NCBI GenBank assembly: GCA_022563215.1
Contig: JADFNT010000132.1
Coordinates: forward strand, 1-5,564
Length of the DNA: 5,564 bases
From: Pseudomonadota bacterium
GTDB taxonomy: Bacteria; Pseudomonadota; Alphaproteobacteria; Rhodospirillales; Casp-alpha2
Direction of reading: 5' to 3'
The notes beneath the pieces are model-generated. The model saw nothing but the letters and a program-made list of their open reading frames with translations, had not been told where the DNA came from and did no database searches. Below are positions 5,323 through 5,564 of this stretch, piece by piece. The stretch's first letter is position 1. Every line of letters starts with the position of its first letter. The translations under genes were made by a program, and so were the position numbers.

Positions 5323-5564
5323 ATGCGGATTTATCGCCATTATGACGCGCTTCCCGACGACGCCAGGGGCGCGGCGGTCGCCATCGGCAATTTCGACGGC
5401 GTCCACCCGGGCCATCAGAAGGTCATCCACGAGGCCGGCCTGATCGCCGGCGATTTGGGCCGGCCGTGGGCGGTGCTGACGTTCGAGCCCCATCCCCGGG
5501 CCTTTTTCACCCCCGGCTCCGAGCCCTTCCTCCTCACCCCTTTCCCCGCCAAGGCGCGGCGGAT
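5323..5564 (+). CDS. ribF: Bifunctional riboflavin kinase / FAD synthetase, N-terminal fragment
   Basis: This is the first 80 codons, cut by the right edge. The translation begins MRIYRHYDALPDDARGAAVA and then shows IGNFDGVHPGHQ (21-32), the hallmark nucleotide-binding motif (GxFDGxHxGH) of the FMN adenylyltransferase domain. FEPHPRAFF (54-62) follows, also characteristic of RibF. The complete enzyme phosphorylates riboflavin to FMN and adenylates FMN to FAD in the cytoplasm; only the start of the adenylyltransferase domain is present, and the kinase domain lies outside. The start is fixed by an in-frame TGA at 5308-5310, with no other start codon between it and the ATG at 5323. The ribosome binding site is poor, which suggests translation may depend on the upstream maoC-like message, but that is inference. 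Confidence 0.93.
   Translation, partial: MRIYRHYDALPDDARGAAVAIGNFDGVHPGHQKVIHEAGLIAGDLGRPWAVLTFEPHPRAFFTPGSEPFLLTPFPAKARR

Overview
The window reads as chromosomal housekeeping and accessory DNA from a GC-rich alphaproteobacterium, probably near the Rhodospirillales. The reasons are strong G/C bias at third codon positions, AT-rich intergenic spacers, a MaoC-like hydratase directly upstream of ribF, a Lrp/AsnC regulator divergent from a transketolase-type E1 gene, and an M23 peptidase of a type I associate with alphaproteobacteria. This placement is inference from protein character and gene order. I see no rRNA, tRNA, CRISPR array, insertion sequence or prophage, and no gene-free stretch longer than 300 bases.

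Layout from left to right: (1) the N-terminal 59 codons of a transketolase/pyruvate dehydrogenase E1-like protein on the minus strand, running off the left edge; (2) a divergent Lrp/AsnC regulator, sharing a 106-base AT-rich control region with it; (3) a DUF547 protein with an N-terminal hydrophobic export or anchor segment; (4) on the minus strand, a three-domain FAD/NAD(P)H/[2Fe-2S] oxidoreductase, convergent with the DUF547 gene; (5) on the plus strand, a small protein with an integrase-like SAM/core-binding N-terminus and a histone H1-like lysine tail; (6) on the minus strand, an exported M23 metallopeptidase, convergent with the small basic protein; (7) divergent from the peptidase, a MaoC/PhaJ-type hydratase behind a striking 21-bp palindrome; (8) the first 80 codons of ribF, running off the right edge.

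The genes do not form one pathway. The likely functional links are local. The AsnC regulator probably controls itself and the divergent E1-like gene. The palindrome lies between the peptidase and maoC and could control either or both. maoC and ribF may be co-transcribed, separated by an 83-base spacer holding a GC-rich hairpin.

The two items most worth a second look are the integrase-fold/H1-tail protein, which has no recombinase catalytic domain and could be an undescribed nucleoid-associated protein, and the near-perfect palindrome in the peptidase/maoC divergent promoter. Nothing here amounts to a clear new multi-gene system.
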